Below, piece after piece: positions 38,156-47,710 of a stretch of 64,000 bases of DNA. This DNA comes from Pseudonocardia sp. CNS-004. GTDB lineage: Bacteria > Actinomycetota > Actinomycetes > Mycobacteriales > Pseudonocardiaceae. The stretch spans positions 1 to 64,000 of the forward strand of contig MKJV01000112.1 of the NCBI GenBank assembly GCA_001942185.1, written 5' to 3'. Position numbers and translations under genes: made by a program. Below the pieces are notes generated by a model. The model did not search any database. It saw nothing but the letters and a program-made list of their open reading frames with translations, and was not told where the DNA came from. Every line of letters begins with the position of its first letter. Within the stretch, counting starts at the first letter, position 1.

Positions 38156-38299
38156 GTGACGGCGCACCGGCGAGCGCGTCGGCCTGCGCGACAGCAAGGA
38201 CAAGGGGGCGGGCCCGGCGCACGTCTTGACCCGCAGCGAATTGACCGGGCGACGATCGATCGCCCGCGGACCTCGGTGGACACCGAGCTCGGAGGGACG

Positions 38300-38893
38300 T
38301 CACCGGGGCGGTTGCCGGCCCGGCCCCTTGAGGTCGCGGGTCATCCGCACGAGCATCTCGGCGGCCGCGGGCAGGTGCTCGTCGGCCAACGCCACGTCAC
38401 CCGTGGGCTCGCCGATCACAAGGAGGTGGACCACCAGGCGCCCGGTCCACCCGTCGATGTCGGCGCGCAACTCCCGGCCCATGCCGTCGTCGCGGGACCA
38501 CACCCGCACCACGTCGGCCCCGACCTGGACCGGTTCGCGCTCCTCGTAGTCGGCGGTCAGTCCTTCCGGGGGGTCGTCATCGGCCAGTTCGAGCGAAGCA
38601 CTCACGTGCAGCGAGGTGAGGGAACGCTTCGGCCCATCGACGATGCAGCCTCCGAACCCGTTGATCTTCTGATCCAGCTTCCCGATCGGAGAGGAGGCCT
38701 CGAGCCCGCGGCGGCCGAGGTGGTCGGTGAAGAAGTCCAGCGGATATCGGCACAGCTCATCCACCGTGCGCGTGGACCAGTGATCCCACGGTCGCTCCCT
38801 CGCGAACAGTTGGCCGCACGAGGCGAGCAGCACGACGGAGAACACGACAACCGCGGCGCGCCACGTTCGCCCGATCACGCGCTGACCTCCCAT
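38300..38893 (-). CDS. Lipoprotein, DUF3558-like
   Basis: A 197-residue protein with a signal peptide and lipobox (VVLLASC, Cys near residue 26). The mature part starts QLFARERPWDHWSTRTVDELC and includes INGFGGCIVDG, so two further cysteines may form a disulfide as in DUF3558 proteins. The ATG at 38893 overlaps the end of the upstream WXG-like gene by 19 bases, indicating one operon. The function is unknown; it is probably a surface partner of the type VII-like set. Confidence 0.7.
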   Translation of the reverse strand: MGGQRVIGRTWRAAVVVFSVVLLASCGQLFARERPWDHWSTRTVDELCRYPLDFFTDHLGRRGLEASSPIGKLDQKINGFGGCIVDGPKRSLTSLHVSASLELADDDPPEGLTADYEEREPVQVGADVVRVWSRDDGMGRELRADIDGWTGRLVVHLLVIGEPTGDVALADEHLPAAAEMLVRMTRDLKGPGRQPPR

Positions 38894-39730
38894 GCGGAGG
38901 GCGTACCGTCGGCGACGGTCGCATCGTCGAACGCGTGTGCGGTCGCTCTGGGCCACGTATTGCCGGGCAACCCGTACGGCGAGTCGGCAGCATTCGCGAG
39001 CTCGTTGGCGGCGATCGCCTGGCCCGCGAGGAGTTCCATCGTGTCGGTCAGAACCTTCGCCATGAGCTGCACGTACTGGGCCACCAGGTCGATGGCGTCG
39101 GAGACACCGAACGGCGCACCCACACGGTGGCGATCTTGGCGAGGGCGGCGCCGAATCCGGTGAGGAACTCCGTGACGGCCGTGCCGATCTCGGCGTAGAA
39201 GGCGCGGCCGGTCTCGGAGAGCGCGAGGAGGTTCTCGTGCACCACGTCGCACATCGCGGCCGCCGCCTCGAACGCGGCGTCCTGCTTCTCCCGCGCGGCG
39301 GAGTACCGGTCGGCGGCGACACCTTCCCAGTAGCCGGTGAGGTCCCCCTGGTCGAAGTGCGCGTTGCGCGCCGCCCGCACCTCACCGCCGACCCGCTGCC
39401 ACTCGGCGGCGTACTGGATGAACGTGTACGGCGCGGCGATGCCCCTGGCCGCCTCGTGCAGGTGGCCGAGCAGCTCGTCGAGCTTGGCGAGGATCTCGTC
39501 ACGCCAACCCTCGATGTCGTCGAGGACCAGGTTTCCCAGGCCGGAGGCGCGCCACCGACGACGGCGCCCACCGGACCCGCGGCAACGACGCCTCCGCCCA
39601 CCGATCCGATGCGCAGGGCGACCATGAGCTGGTCGAACACCGCACGGGTCTGGTCGGGCAGCTTCGCCGCTTCGCCGTACGCGGCTCGGAAGCCCTCCGT
39701 GACGCGGTCGAGCTCGACCGCACCCGCCAC
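38875..39730 (-). CDS. WXG-motif helical protein (type VII substrate-like), two frame breaks
   Basis: About 285 residues starting GTG at 39730 (MAGAVELDRVTEGFRAAYGEA). A WXG-type turn, GYWEGVAADRYSAA, separates two helices, as in long WXG100/LXG-like type VII substrates. The N-terminus has a glycine-rich hydrophobic hairpin (SVGGGVVAAGPVGAVVGG) and the C-terminus is helical (AIDLVAQYVQLMAKVL). Breaks lie near 39540 and 39120. It is followed by the lipoprotein with overlapping ends. No toxin domain was recognised. Confidence 0.68.
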
Positions 39731-39748
39731 GGGTCGCCCCGATTCCGT

Positions 39749-40030
39749 TCAGGACGTCGGCGCGCGTCCCGTCCTCCCGTTCGTAGGTGTCAGCCGACTC
39801 GCACAGCACCGCGGCGATGCTCGCCGCCTCGGCGGAGCCCTCGTTCAGACGGTCGACGATGTAGGTCGCGGTCGTGGTGTACGACTCCCACGCGCTTGGA
39901 AGATCCCCGCCTCGACGCGGGCGAACGTGAGACCGTCGGCCATCCCGCTCGCCGCTCGTAGGTGGTCTCCCGCGACGTCCCACGCCCCGGCGGCGGCGCG
40001 CATGTATTCGAGTGACGCGGCGAGGGCCAT
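39749..40030 (-). CDS. Small WXG100-like protein, one frame break
   Basis: The N-terminus MALAASLEYMRAAAGAWDVAGDHLRAASG continues, after one restored base near 39893, as SAWESYTTTATYIVDRLNEGSAEAASIAAVL. This gives about 93 residues of two helices with a WES turn, the size and shape of EsxA/B-type proteins. The exact stop is uncertain; TGA at 39749-39751 is the best candidate. It lies between the proline-rich protein and the longer WXG protein. Confidence 0.6.
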
Positions 40031-40085
40031 CGCTCCTCCATATGTGGGTCCGAGCCGCCGGCTGACGATCGCCGTGCTGAGCGGC

Positions 40086-41533
40086 TCATCGACGAGCCCG
40101 CGGCGGCACGTCGTCGGGGGTGATCACGGCCGGGGTGAACCAGCGGTCGTCGGCGAAGGCGTCCGTGTCGTCGATCAAGTAGTCGGGCCGCCGACGGTCG
40201 TGGCCCTGGGCAGGCATCGCGCCGCCGGCCATCGGCGGGTAGAGGCCTGCGGTCCCCCCGATCGGCGATCGCGGGCCGGTTCCACCGGGTGCGGCAGTTC
40301 CGGGGGCCGCGCCCGTTGGTCCCGCGCCCGGTCCGGGACGCGCCGCGGGCTCCTCCACCGACCTCGCCGTGATCGGGAACGGCCGATCCTGCTGGCTCGG
40401 CCGCACGTCGGGGCCGGAGGGGATGATGTCGCGCCAACTCGGAGGCGGCGCGGTCCGCGGCAGGCCGGGAACACTGGTGGCGCCGTACCGGGCCGAGTCC
40501 CAGGGCCGGGCTGTCCACCGACGTTGCCCAGGTCGGGCCGGGCGGACGGACCGGAGGGCACCGGCGCGCCCGGGGTTCGGCGCCCGGGACCTGCTCCGGG
40601 GACGGCGCCCGCGGGCGGCACGAAGCCCGTGTCGGGGACGCCCGGGGCCGGCGTGCCGGGCAGCGGCGACGGTGCCGTTGGCGGTGGTGGAAGGACCGGC
40701 GGCGGCACGGCCGGGGGCGTGCTCGGGGGTGCCACGGCCGGAGGCGTCGCCGGTGGCGGGACCACCGGCGACGTACTGGCCCCTCCTGACGGGGGCGGAA
40801 CGACAGCTCCCGGCGGGGGAACGACCCCCGGCCCCGCTCCCCCGGGCGCGCCGGGAACGGGCCCCGCCCCTCCGGGCCCGCCAGGCAGAGGGGCGACCGA
40901 CGTCCCCAGCCCAGGCTGGAGCGCGGGGCCACCTGGACCAGGCCCGGCCCCGGTGTCCGAGATCCTTTCGACGGTCACCTGCGGCGGATCGGTCCAGAAC
41001 TCCAGGTTGCGCACGTTCTCGGCGGATGCGTTCGTGTAGCCGGTCATGAGCTCTCTGGCCCGCGCCTCACGGTTCGCCGCCTCCGTCGCCGCCGTGTGCA
41101 GATCACCCACGCCGGAGATGACGTTGAGCGGGTTGAAGAGGACCGTGCCGACCGCCGTCTTACCCAGGCCACCCGCGACGTCCCCGAACATCTGCGCCCC
41201 GGCGTAGGGCTCGGGCATCGCGTTGCGCACGTTCGCCGCCTGCTCTCCCTGCGCCGTGACGCTTTGGGCGGTCAGCCTCGCCGCGTTCGCCGCGTCGAGG
41301 GCCCATTGCCCCAGCGGGCTCATCGCGGCGCGCGCCGTGTCCCCCGCTGCGCCCTCCCATCCGCCCGCCGACTGGGTCATCGCCGACGCGATCCGCTGGT
41401 CGATCCGTGCGATCAGACCCTCGGTCTCGGCCCACGCCGCCTCGGCCGCTGTGGAACCCGCCCGACCCGGCCCCTGCTGCACGAAGCCGTAGATCTGCTG
41501 ATGGTCGTAGCCATCCCAGCGCACGTCGATCAC
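40086..41533 (-). CDS. PPE-like WXG protein with long Pro/Gly-rich tail, one frame break
   Basis: About 480 residues. The N-terminal 150 residues are helical, with AGGWEGAAGDTARAAMSPLGQW as the WXG turn. A low-complexity Pro/Gly/Ala region of about 200 residues follows, ending in a short polar C-terminus (DDTDAFADDRWFTPAVI). A base is missing near 40500 in a GC run. This layout is typical of actinobacterial PPE-like type VII substrates. The start is GTG at 41533. It follows small helical copy 2 by 55 bases. Confidence 0.7.
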
Positions 41534-41588
41534 AAGACCTCCCCGCGGGCACCAACTGCTGGATTCACGGATGAGGTCGCCCGCTCCG

Positions 41589-41937
41589 TCACGGTGTCCG
41601 GTAGGTCGCCTCGACGTCGCCCTTGGTGTCGCCCTCGGCGCCCACGTAGCCCCGCTCCATGAGCTCGAGGCTCTCCTTGATCTTGACCAGCTCGGCCTGG
41701 TAGGCAACGAGCGCGCCATACGCGCTGCCCGGGGAGCCGCCGGCGGCGCCCATCACCCGCGCGTTGTACTGCCGGACGACGTCCTCGCTGACCGGATCGC
41801 CGAGCCACGGCTCGATCACCCCATCCACCTGTAAGCGTTGGAGTTGAACGCTCAGCTCGTTCAGCGATTCGTCGACGGCCGCTCGCACGGCCGGGATCTG
41901 CCGATCCACGATCCGAAACGTGCCGGACGCCTGGCAT
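41589..41937 (-). CDS. Small helical protein, type VII-substrate-like, copy 2, one frame break
   Basis: About 116 residues. With one base restored near 41930 the N-terminus reads MPGASGTFRIVDRQIPAVRAA, matching copy 1 at 34839. It shares EPWLGDPVSEDVVRQYNARVM and a coiled C-terminus. The ATG at 41937 is chosen since GAGGAG lies just upstream. A longer in-frame start (41966) exists without the break, but aligns worse with copy 1. It sits directly behind DUF3558 copy 2. Confidence 0.6.
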
Positions 41938-42049
41938 CGACCACTCCTCACCTGCGTGAGACCCATCGGCCACGGTAGAGATCTCCTGGAGCTGGACGGG
42001 CCGATTCGCCGAGACCGTGTGCGATCGTGAACGACCTCTGGCGTGCGCG

Positions 42050-42646
42050 TCAGCCCGCGAGCAGGCTCGCCGTCACCGCATCCGCCAGGGCCTCAGCCCC
42101 TTGGCACAGCTGCGGCTGTGGGACCGGTGGCTGACCGCCGCCGTCGCTGAACTGGGCGTCGATCAGCTGGCCGGGGGCGACGTCCACGACGACCGTGCAG
42201 TAGGTGATGTACCGGGTTGGCGTCACAACCAACGCCGGAAATCCGCGCACCTGCACCGGCCGCAACTCGGCGGCCAGCCCCTGGGACGTGGTGAACCGCT
42301 CGATCCCCGCCGACGTCACCAGGTTCACCCCGACGAATACCTCGCGCGGTTCGGATCCACGGATCACACAGGACGGAACGTCGCCGCCGTACAGGTCCGA
42401 CGGGGCCAAGTCGGACAGCGGCCGCCCGTCCAACCCCAGTTCGGCCCGCTGCTCCTCGCTGAGCAGCTCACACGGATCCACCCCGTCCAGCCGCACCTCC
42501 CGCGGCCGGGGCGGGAGCTCGATCCCGTTCGCCTCCGCCGAGGCGCCGCCCGTCGAGTTCGCCGGAGTTGGCTGGCCCGCAACCGTCGTACACCCTCCGA
42601 CTAGCAACACGACTCCGACCAGCATCGCCCCCACGATCCGAGTCAC
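42050..42646 (-). CDS. DUF3558 lipoprotein, copy 2
   Basis: An intact 198-residue lipoprotein: signal peptide MTRIVGAMLVGVVLLVGGC with lipobox, DUF3558 signature VDPCELLSEEQRAELGLDGRP, CVIRGSEPREVFVGV, and VVVDVAPGQLIDAQF near the C-terminus. GTG at 42646. It heads the type VII-like minus-strand set and is the intact paralogue of the broken copy at 35283. Confidence 0.88.
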   Translation of the reverse strand: MTRIVGAMLVGVVLLVGGCTTVAGQPTPANSTGGASAEANGIELPPRPREVRLDGVDPCELLSEEQRAELGLDGRPLSDLAPSDLYGGDVPSCVIRGSEPREVFVGVNLVTSAGIERFTTSQGLAAELRPVQVRGFPALVVTPTRYITYCTVVVDVAPGQLIDAQFSDGGGQPPVPQPQLCQGAEALADAVTASLLAG

Positions 42647-43241
42647 GCCCCGACCGTAGCGGCCCGATCACGCTCCGGTCTGCACGTCCGCGAAGTTTCG
42701 ATGAAGCAGACCAGCATGCGGACCTTCTTCGCCGACGCCGCCCGCGACCACGTCAGCGAAGAACTTGCGGTAGACATAGCAGAAGCCTCGATCCCGTGCT
42801 GGTCGATCAATCTCGACCCTGCGCGTGCCGCCGCCCGTCGGACGACCGCGTCGGCGATACCTCCACCCGAGCCAGTGGCCGACGTGGCAAGGTCGGCAAC
42901 CACCTGAGCCCGGCCCGCCTCGGAGATGTCGTCAACCGGGCGCACCTCGAACTCCCGAACACCCGCACCAGCTCCCGACCCTTTAACGTCGCGACGCGCC
43001 GCAACCCGTAGACCTCAGAATCGCGCCTGAGGTCGCGGTGCAGTTGCTCGAGCAACAGCCGTACCCAGTCGGTGACCTGATCCTCGTCGAAAGCTCGCGG
43101 CTGCCGTCGCGGAAAGTGAGATCTGGTCAGGCCGGCCCACAGGAGGTTTGGTTCGCCAGCCTCGTCGTATCGCTCTGCGAGGTCTACGCCACGCTGGGCC
43201 AGGCCACGCCGACGACGTCCCCAACGCCACCCCCGCGTCAA
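42643..43241 (-). pseudogene. Possible decayed hypothetical gene
   Basis: Two minus-strand segments (LTRSHFPRRQPRAFDEDQVTDWV... and EAGRAQVVADLATSATGSGGG...) can be joined by one frame change near 42945 to give roughly 195 residues. No family is recognised and no good start exists. The frame might equally be non-coding decay at the edge of the island. The region 42650-43540 as a whole lacks any convincing gene. Confidence 0.3.
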
Positions 43242-43540
43242 TTTGCGAGCAGGGGGCGAGCGGGTGAGTGCGTTGCGTATCTTTCACCCGATCAGCCCAA
43301 CCGATCGGTCCATCTGCGCGAGCATCGCCAAATCGGTTCTGCCACACTCGAGGGGTGACGGTTGCACTCCAAGCGTCGCCCTCAATCGAGACTAAGAGCT
43401 CCGCGAGACCTATGCCTACCCGGACGAGGCGTAGGTCACCGACGCCCTACAGGAGTACGTTGAAGGCCCCACTCGCCAATAATCCTCAAGTAGGCGCGGA
43501 AGACCGACGCGCAAGAAACGTCCGCTTGCTGCCAATGCAA
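43242..43540. other. Gene-free junction of lower GC
   Basis: No ORF with actinobacterial codon use, no RNA gene and no clear repeat was seen here. The GC content falls visibly towards 43500 (ATTATTTTATCATC near 43540) compared with the chromosome to the left. It marks the transition into foreign DNA. Confidence 0.5.
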
Positions 43541-44191
43541 TTATTTTATCATCTGCGCTATAAGCTTTAGGTTCCCCGGGGACACATATACGAAGATTGC
43601 GCGAAGAGTCTCGAACGGATCCCCTGGGATCCACCGGCCATACGCGGCCTCGTAACCCCTAAGGGTAGGATTAGTATGACTGATCCGAGATAGCCAAGTC
43701 TGGCCGTCGACCTTGTGAACGTGAGGGTAGACGACTTTCAGTTCGTCGATCTCAACCTGAGGAAGATCATCGTCGATCACATGACAAGTGGATTCCGTAC
43801 GCGACGGGTCCAGCGCCATAACGACTTTAGGGAAATCGCCATACTCCCAGGCCTTTTCGAAGTCGCCAGCGTAGATCGGCGAATCTGTCGGCTGCACATC
43901 GATTCCAAACCTCAATATCGATGGGAGCCGGTCGAGACTGACGCCACGAAAGTAACACCCTTCAGCGAAGGCATCGAAGACCGGCCCATCGTCGTCGATT
44001 GGCAGTCGACGCCTGGGCTCGACTACTGCGATCCAGACTGAGACAGGTTCCTCGCCGAGGAGTACGTACTTCACGTACACAACCCTAGCCAGGACCTGAT
44101 CATCCTCGACGGACAAGCGGCTGCGGTCGAAAGCTCTCGAGCGCAGGCGCCGGGCCAGCCTGAACGGCCCGCGGTTCCGACGCGCACTCAA
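43541..44191 (-). CDS. Lower-GC hypothetical protein, faintly ART/RNA-phosphotransferase-like
   Basis: A 216-residue protein whose codons are clearly AT-richer than its neighbours, so recently acquired. The middle, FRGVSLDRLPSILRFGIDV then PTDSPIYAGDFEKAWEYG and PKVVMALDP, has the Gly-x-x-x-x-Leu-x-x-Ile-x-x-x-Gly pattern seen at the start of ADP-ribosyltransferase and Tpt1 folds. That is a weak, by-eye resemblance, not an assignment. The start is probably TTG at 44191; a shorter start is possible. It lies between the type VII-like set and the transposase remnant. Confidence 0.6.
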   Translation of the reverse strand: MSARRNRGPFRLARRLRSRAFDRSRLSVEDDQVLARVVYVKYVLLGEEPVSVWIAVVEPRRRLPIDDDGPVFDAFAEGCYFRGVSLDRLPSILRFGIDVQPTDSPIYAGDFEKAWEYGDFPKVVMALDPSRTESTCHVIDDDLPQVEIDELKVVYPHVHKVDGQTWLSRISHTNPTLRGYEAAYGRWIPGDPFETLRAIFVYVSPGNLKLIAQMIK

Positions 44192-44192
44192 C

Positions 44193-44545
44193 TTGATCTT
44201 TATACAACGCCAGCCGGCAGTGGCGCCCGACGGGCGAGCCGGTCCACGGCATCACCAGCAGAGGAAGCCGAACTGGACAAACGACGCGGCCACTGCCCGC
44301 GAAAGACTCGCTCCGGCTGGGACGTCGCCCGGTGCTCACCTTCGCCGACCAGCTCCTGGCCACCGTCTGCACAAACGCCACGCCCTGCCCCAGGTCGCCG
44401 TCCTGTTCGGCGTCTGCCCCAAGACCATCAACCGGCGAATCCGCGACACCGATGCCTTCTGGAACAGGCGCGCTACACCATCCACCCTGCGACAGGCCCA
44501 CCGATTGACCTGGACGACCTCGACGACCTCGTCATAAGGCCGGTC
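44193..44545 (+). mobile_element. Decayed ISAzo13-like transposase fragment
   Basis: In changing frames the segment encodes LGRRPVLTFADQLLATV, LHKRHALPQVAVLFGV, CPKTINRRIRDT and LEQARYTIHPATGPPIDLDDL. This is the helix-turn-helix region of transposases that recognise DNA by an HTH (ISAzo13-like). Several frame breaks and missing ends show that it is inactive. It borders the defence island on its left side and may be a scar of its insertion. Confidence 0.7.
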
Positions 44546-44611
44546 TCGCCGCCCCAACACGGATACGATCGCGAGTTGATGATCTGCAGGCCCTAACTGA
44601 ACGGCTTTGGG

Positions 44612-45763
44612 CTAGGTCGCCGTCATCGAGGAGTGGTCGGCAGCGAAGAGTGACGGCTGGTGGGCCGGCAAGGCCTCAACAGACCGCACCGACACGGAGC
44701 CGCGCGCCGTGTCCCATCCGGCTTTGACAGCCCTATCGAGCGCGGTCCCCTCGACCTCTCCGTTCAACGCTGCAGCGAGGACATGCGCTGCGAGGCGCGG
44801 AGGGATCGCGTTGCCGATCTGCTGGGAGATGTCGTTGCCCGACCACGGGTAGTCGTGAGGGAAGGTCTGCAACTGGCCGGCCTCGTGCACACTGAACCGG
44901 TGAACATCGGTGCCATTGCCGGCGACGACGCGGTTGCGGGAAACCTTCCCAGTAAGCGTGGCGGAGGGCTCGTCGGATTTGCGACGACCACGTGCCTTCG
45001 GGTCTCCCCCAGTGCCATAGTTGGAGATCACGACGAAGGTGTGCGGCCGAGCGAGCGTCTCCCCCATCGTCGCCCATGGCAGCAGCGTCGGATCGCCCTC
45101 CGACCGAGAGACACCCTTGCGGTAGCGGCGGTGCGTAGGTCGGGGCAGGTGCGGTTGGCTGTCGCGCCGGGCGATGAGGATCGCACGACGACGGGTCTGC
45201 GGCACGCCGAACTCCTCCGTGTGCAGAATGCCGCAGTCGGACTTGTAGCCGATGCCCTCAAGTGCCTCCTGCACGGCCTGCCACACGGGGAGCACGGCGG
45301 GCACCTGCTCCAACACGATTGCGTCGTAAGGACGTCCCTGAGCTGCCGCATCCAATGCCCAACGCAGTGGTTCCAGCACGAGGCCCGTCCGCTCGTCGTC
45401 CAGTTCAGCCAGGGTCTCGGCGATGTCATCCCCCGCCGCCATTCTCTTGACCAGTCCAAGGACGTCGTCCAAGGCACGGCGTCCGGCTCCGGTGCCCGCG
45501 ACCGTGTAGGTCTGACATGGGGGACCACCGGCAAGGATCGTGGCCTCCGGGAAGTCTGCCGGACCGCGACGCCGCACGTCCTCCGCGACGGTACGGAGTC
45601 CGGCGGCCTGCCGGGTCGCACAGGCGTTCGAATCCCACTCGATACCGTCCACGTCGATCCCCAGCCAGCACGCCGCGACGTCCAGCCCGCCCGGGCCGGC
45701 GAAGAGATCGACCATCTGAACCTGCGCAGGCCATGGGGACTGCGGCTGCACAGGGATCGTCAT
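44612..45763 (-). CDS. DNA (cytosine-5)-methyltransferase, apparently active (DrmMII-like)
   Basis: A 383-residue C5-methyltransferase. Motif I is DLFAGPGGLD (residues 19-28), motif IV GGPPCQTYT with catalytic Cys near 83, motif VI LEQVPAV (EQV for the usual ENV) near 152, motif VIII VPQTRRRAILIARR, and motif X QQIGNAIPPRLAAHVLAAAL at the end. It would methylate a cytosine in a short host site and mark self DNA. It is the last gene of the minus-strand operon, 38 bases after the methylase-like pseudoenzyme. The recognition site cannot be read from sequence. Confidence 0.92.
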   Translation of the reverse strand: MTIPVQPQSPWPAQVQMVDLFAGPGGLDVAACWLGIDVDGIEWDSNACATRQAAGLRTVAEDVRRRGPADFPEATILAGGPPCQTYTVAGTGAGRRALDDVLGLVKRMAAGDDIAETLAELDDERTGLVLEPLRWALDAAAQGRPYDAIVLEQVPAVLPVWQAVQEALEGIGYKSDCGILHTEEFGVPQTRRRAILIARRDSQPHLPRPTHRRYRKGVSRSEGDPTLLPWATMGETLARPHTFVVISNYGTGGDPKARGRRKSDEPSATLTGKVSRNRVVAGNGTDVHRFSVHEAGQLQTFPHDYPWSGNDISQQIGNAIPPRLAAHVLAAALNGEVEGTALDRAVKAGWDTARGSVSVRSVEALPAHQPSLFAADHSSMTAT

Positions 45764-45801
45764 GGGAGCGGATGCTATCCAGTGCCCCCGACGATCCGAG
45801 G

Positions 45802-46839
45802 TCACCCCGCGTTCAGCGCGTCGGCGATGGCGTGGCCGATCGCTCGCGCGACAGGTGGCGGGGAAGCCTCCGCAACCTGGCGGTACCGAGCGGTCTTGCG
45901 GCCTGCGAAGCGCCAATCCGCAGGGAATCCCTGCAGGTGCGCCGCCTGATCCACCGTGATCTGCACCATGCCGGCCCGTCCGAGGGTCGGATCCCAGTGG
46001 AAGTCGATGGCGGGAGGCAAGTCGGCCACCGACCCGCCGTCCACGCCCATCCTCGCCCAGGCGTTCTTCGACCCCCTCGGGCCAAGATCGGCACCTCCGC
46101 GTTCCCACGACCCACCGACCAGGGTCGGGGCGATCCGGTTCGCCCGCGCCGCCCACTCGTCCGCCTGGCGCCAACCGCGCGTCGCCATCGACTCACGCAG
46201 CGCCGCGCCCACCGTCACCGGGGGATCAGGGAGCCGAGGCGGTACATGAAACGCGTCCAATGCGTCCTCCTTCAACGCGACCAGTACCCCCTGCAGCCGG
46301 TGTTGCGGTACGCCGTAGTCGGCGGCGTTGACAACGAACCACATGTGTCCGTATCCGAGATGATCAAGTTCGGACCTGATATCGTCGCGGATCGGTTCGT
46401 ACGCGTCCTTCGTCACGAGATCCGGCACATTCTCAATCAGCAGCGCTCGCGGCTGGACACCGTGCACCAGCAGGATCGTCGCCTTGAGGAGCTCCAACTC
46501 CTGCTCGCTGCCTCGGCTGCGGTTGACTGTAGCCGTCGCCTTCACCCTCGGCAGCCCGGCCGAGAGGAGGTCGACGTCATACACCTGCTGATTCTCGCTT
46601 GGATCGAACTCAAGCAGATCGGTCTCGCGGACATCCCATTCCGGGCGGTTCATCCGCAATGTTCTGCAGGCAACATCGCGCTTGTCGAGCAGCAGAACGG
46701 GTTCGAATCCGGCATGTTGCAGTCCGAGCGCAAGGCCGCCCGCACCCGCACAAACCTCGAGCGAGGAGAAATGACGGCCCGACAAGCTCGACGCACGTGA
46801 GAGGCCGGCTCCATTTGGTGGCACTTCACATCCTCTCAA
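45802..46839 (-). CDS. C5-methyltransferase homologue lacking the catalytic cysteine
   Basis: A 345-residue protein with a C5-methylase frame: motif I LEVCAGAGGLALGL (residues 27-40), motif VI LIENVPDLV, VPQHRLQGVLVAL in place of motif VIII, and a C-terminal motif X-like PPPVARAIGHAIADAL. Motif IV reads SAGLPRVKAT: Arg98 stands where PCQ should supply the nucleophile, so methyl transfer is not expected. The reading is clean, and no single-base change restores Cys. The TTG start overlaps the stop of the upstream gene (TTGA). It may pair with the active methylase as a targeting or regulatory partner. Confidence 0.85.
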   Translation of the reverse strand: MRGCEVPPNGAGLSRASSLSGRHFSSLEVCAGAGGLALGLQHAGFEPVLLLDKRDVACRTLRMNRPEWDVRETDLLEFDPSENQQVYDVDLLSAGLPRVKATATVNRSRGSEQELELLKATILLVHGVQPRALLIENVPDLVTKDAYEPIRDDIRSELDHLGYGHMWFVVNAADYGVPQHRLQGVLVALKEDALDAFHVPPRLPDPPVTVGAALRESMATRGWRQADEWAARANRIAPTLVGGSWERGGADLGPRGSKNAWARMGVDGGSVADLPPAIDFHWDPTLGRAGMVQITVDQAAHLQGFPADWRFAGRKTARYRQVAEASPPPVARAIGHAIADALNAG

Positions 46840-47710
46840 TCCGGCTCACGTCCTCGGCGACGCCGCGGAGCGTCATGGAGCAGCTGCTTGAACAGCGACA
46901 GCAGGATATCCACCGCATCCCTGTTCACAGGCCCGTCGTCCGGTCCGACCGGAAGTCGGTCCCAGGGGACGGGGGGCATATCTGCGGACTCGGCGATCCA
47001 GTCACGAAGGCCGTCGTCATCGATGGGATCGTCCGGCGCCAGCACGTCGTAGACCAGGGTGCTGCCTGCCGCGTTCACCGCCTTGGACAGGGCGTTCACA
47101 TGATCTCCAAGGGATGGCACGCCTTCAATCATCAGCCGCTCGACAAGTCGGATGATCGCATGCGCGGTCGGACGATGATCGATAACGTCGAGCCGCATGG
47201 TCGTGTTCAACACGTCCTGGATCCGACACGCAGCCACTGCCGGTCCGTAGTCCGCGCTGTCACGGAACAGTTCGGCCGCCCACCACAGGCGGGCGAAGGC
47301 CTGCGTGTAGTGAGGCCCGCAGAATCGCGAAGCCTGGACGATCCCCTTCCCCCCGTGTCGAAATGCCACGTAGTCCGGCGCCACTACCATCGCAAGGAAG
47401 TTCCACAGTCGGCTGTCCGCGGCCTCCGCACGGGTCATGCGCAGAGTGGCGTGCAACCGCGGCGCGAGCCAGGCATCGGCGTCCACGGACCGCCCGTCGA
47501 AACGCTTCATGGCCTCGTCCAGCAAGTCGCGCACGGGTGTGGTTGCCCATCGAGGCTCGGTCTCCGGTAGCCCAACGGACAGCCTGCGGAGTGTCACCAG
47601 CGGCGGTCGCTCGCGGCCGGCTGCATGCCGTGGCCGAGGTGTTTGATGACCGCTGCGTTCGGCAGGAGGCCGAGCACCGACGGAATGTCGACGGCTTCGA
47701 TGCCGGTCAT
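46836..47710 (-). CDS. Unknown operon protein, possibly DUF6339, one frame break
   Basis: About 291 residues. The ATG at 47710 overlaps the upstream stop (ATGA). It reads MTGIEAVDIPSVLGLLPNAAV, and, after one restored G near 47597, continues VTLRRLSVGLPE. The body has LWNFLAMVVAPDYVAFRH, QAFARLWWAAELFRDSADYG and VDILLSLFKQLLHDAPRRRRG. I recall similar proteins (DUF6339) beside DISARM-like genes, but cannot confirm it. It is soluble, helical and without catalytic motifs. Its stop overlaps the start of the pseudo-methylase. Confidence 0.6.

Noticed and set aside
42701-42907. Small plus-strand ORF MKQTSMRTFFADAARD
   Set aside because: No ribosome site or known family, and it overlaps a competing minus-strand frame in a decayed region.
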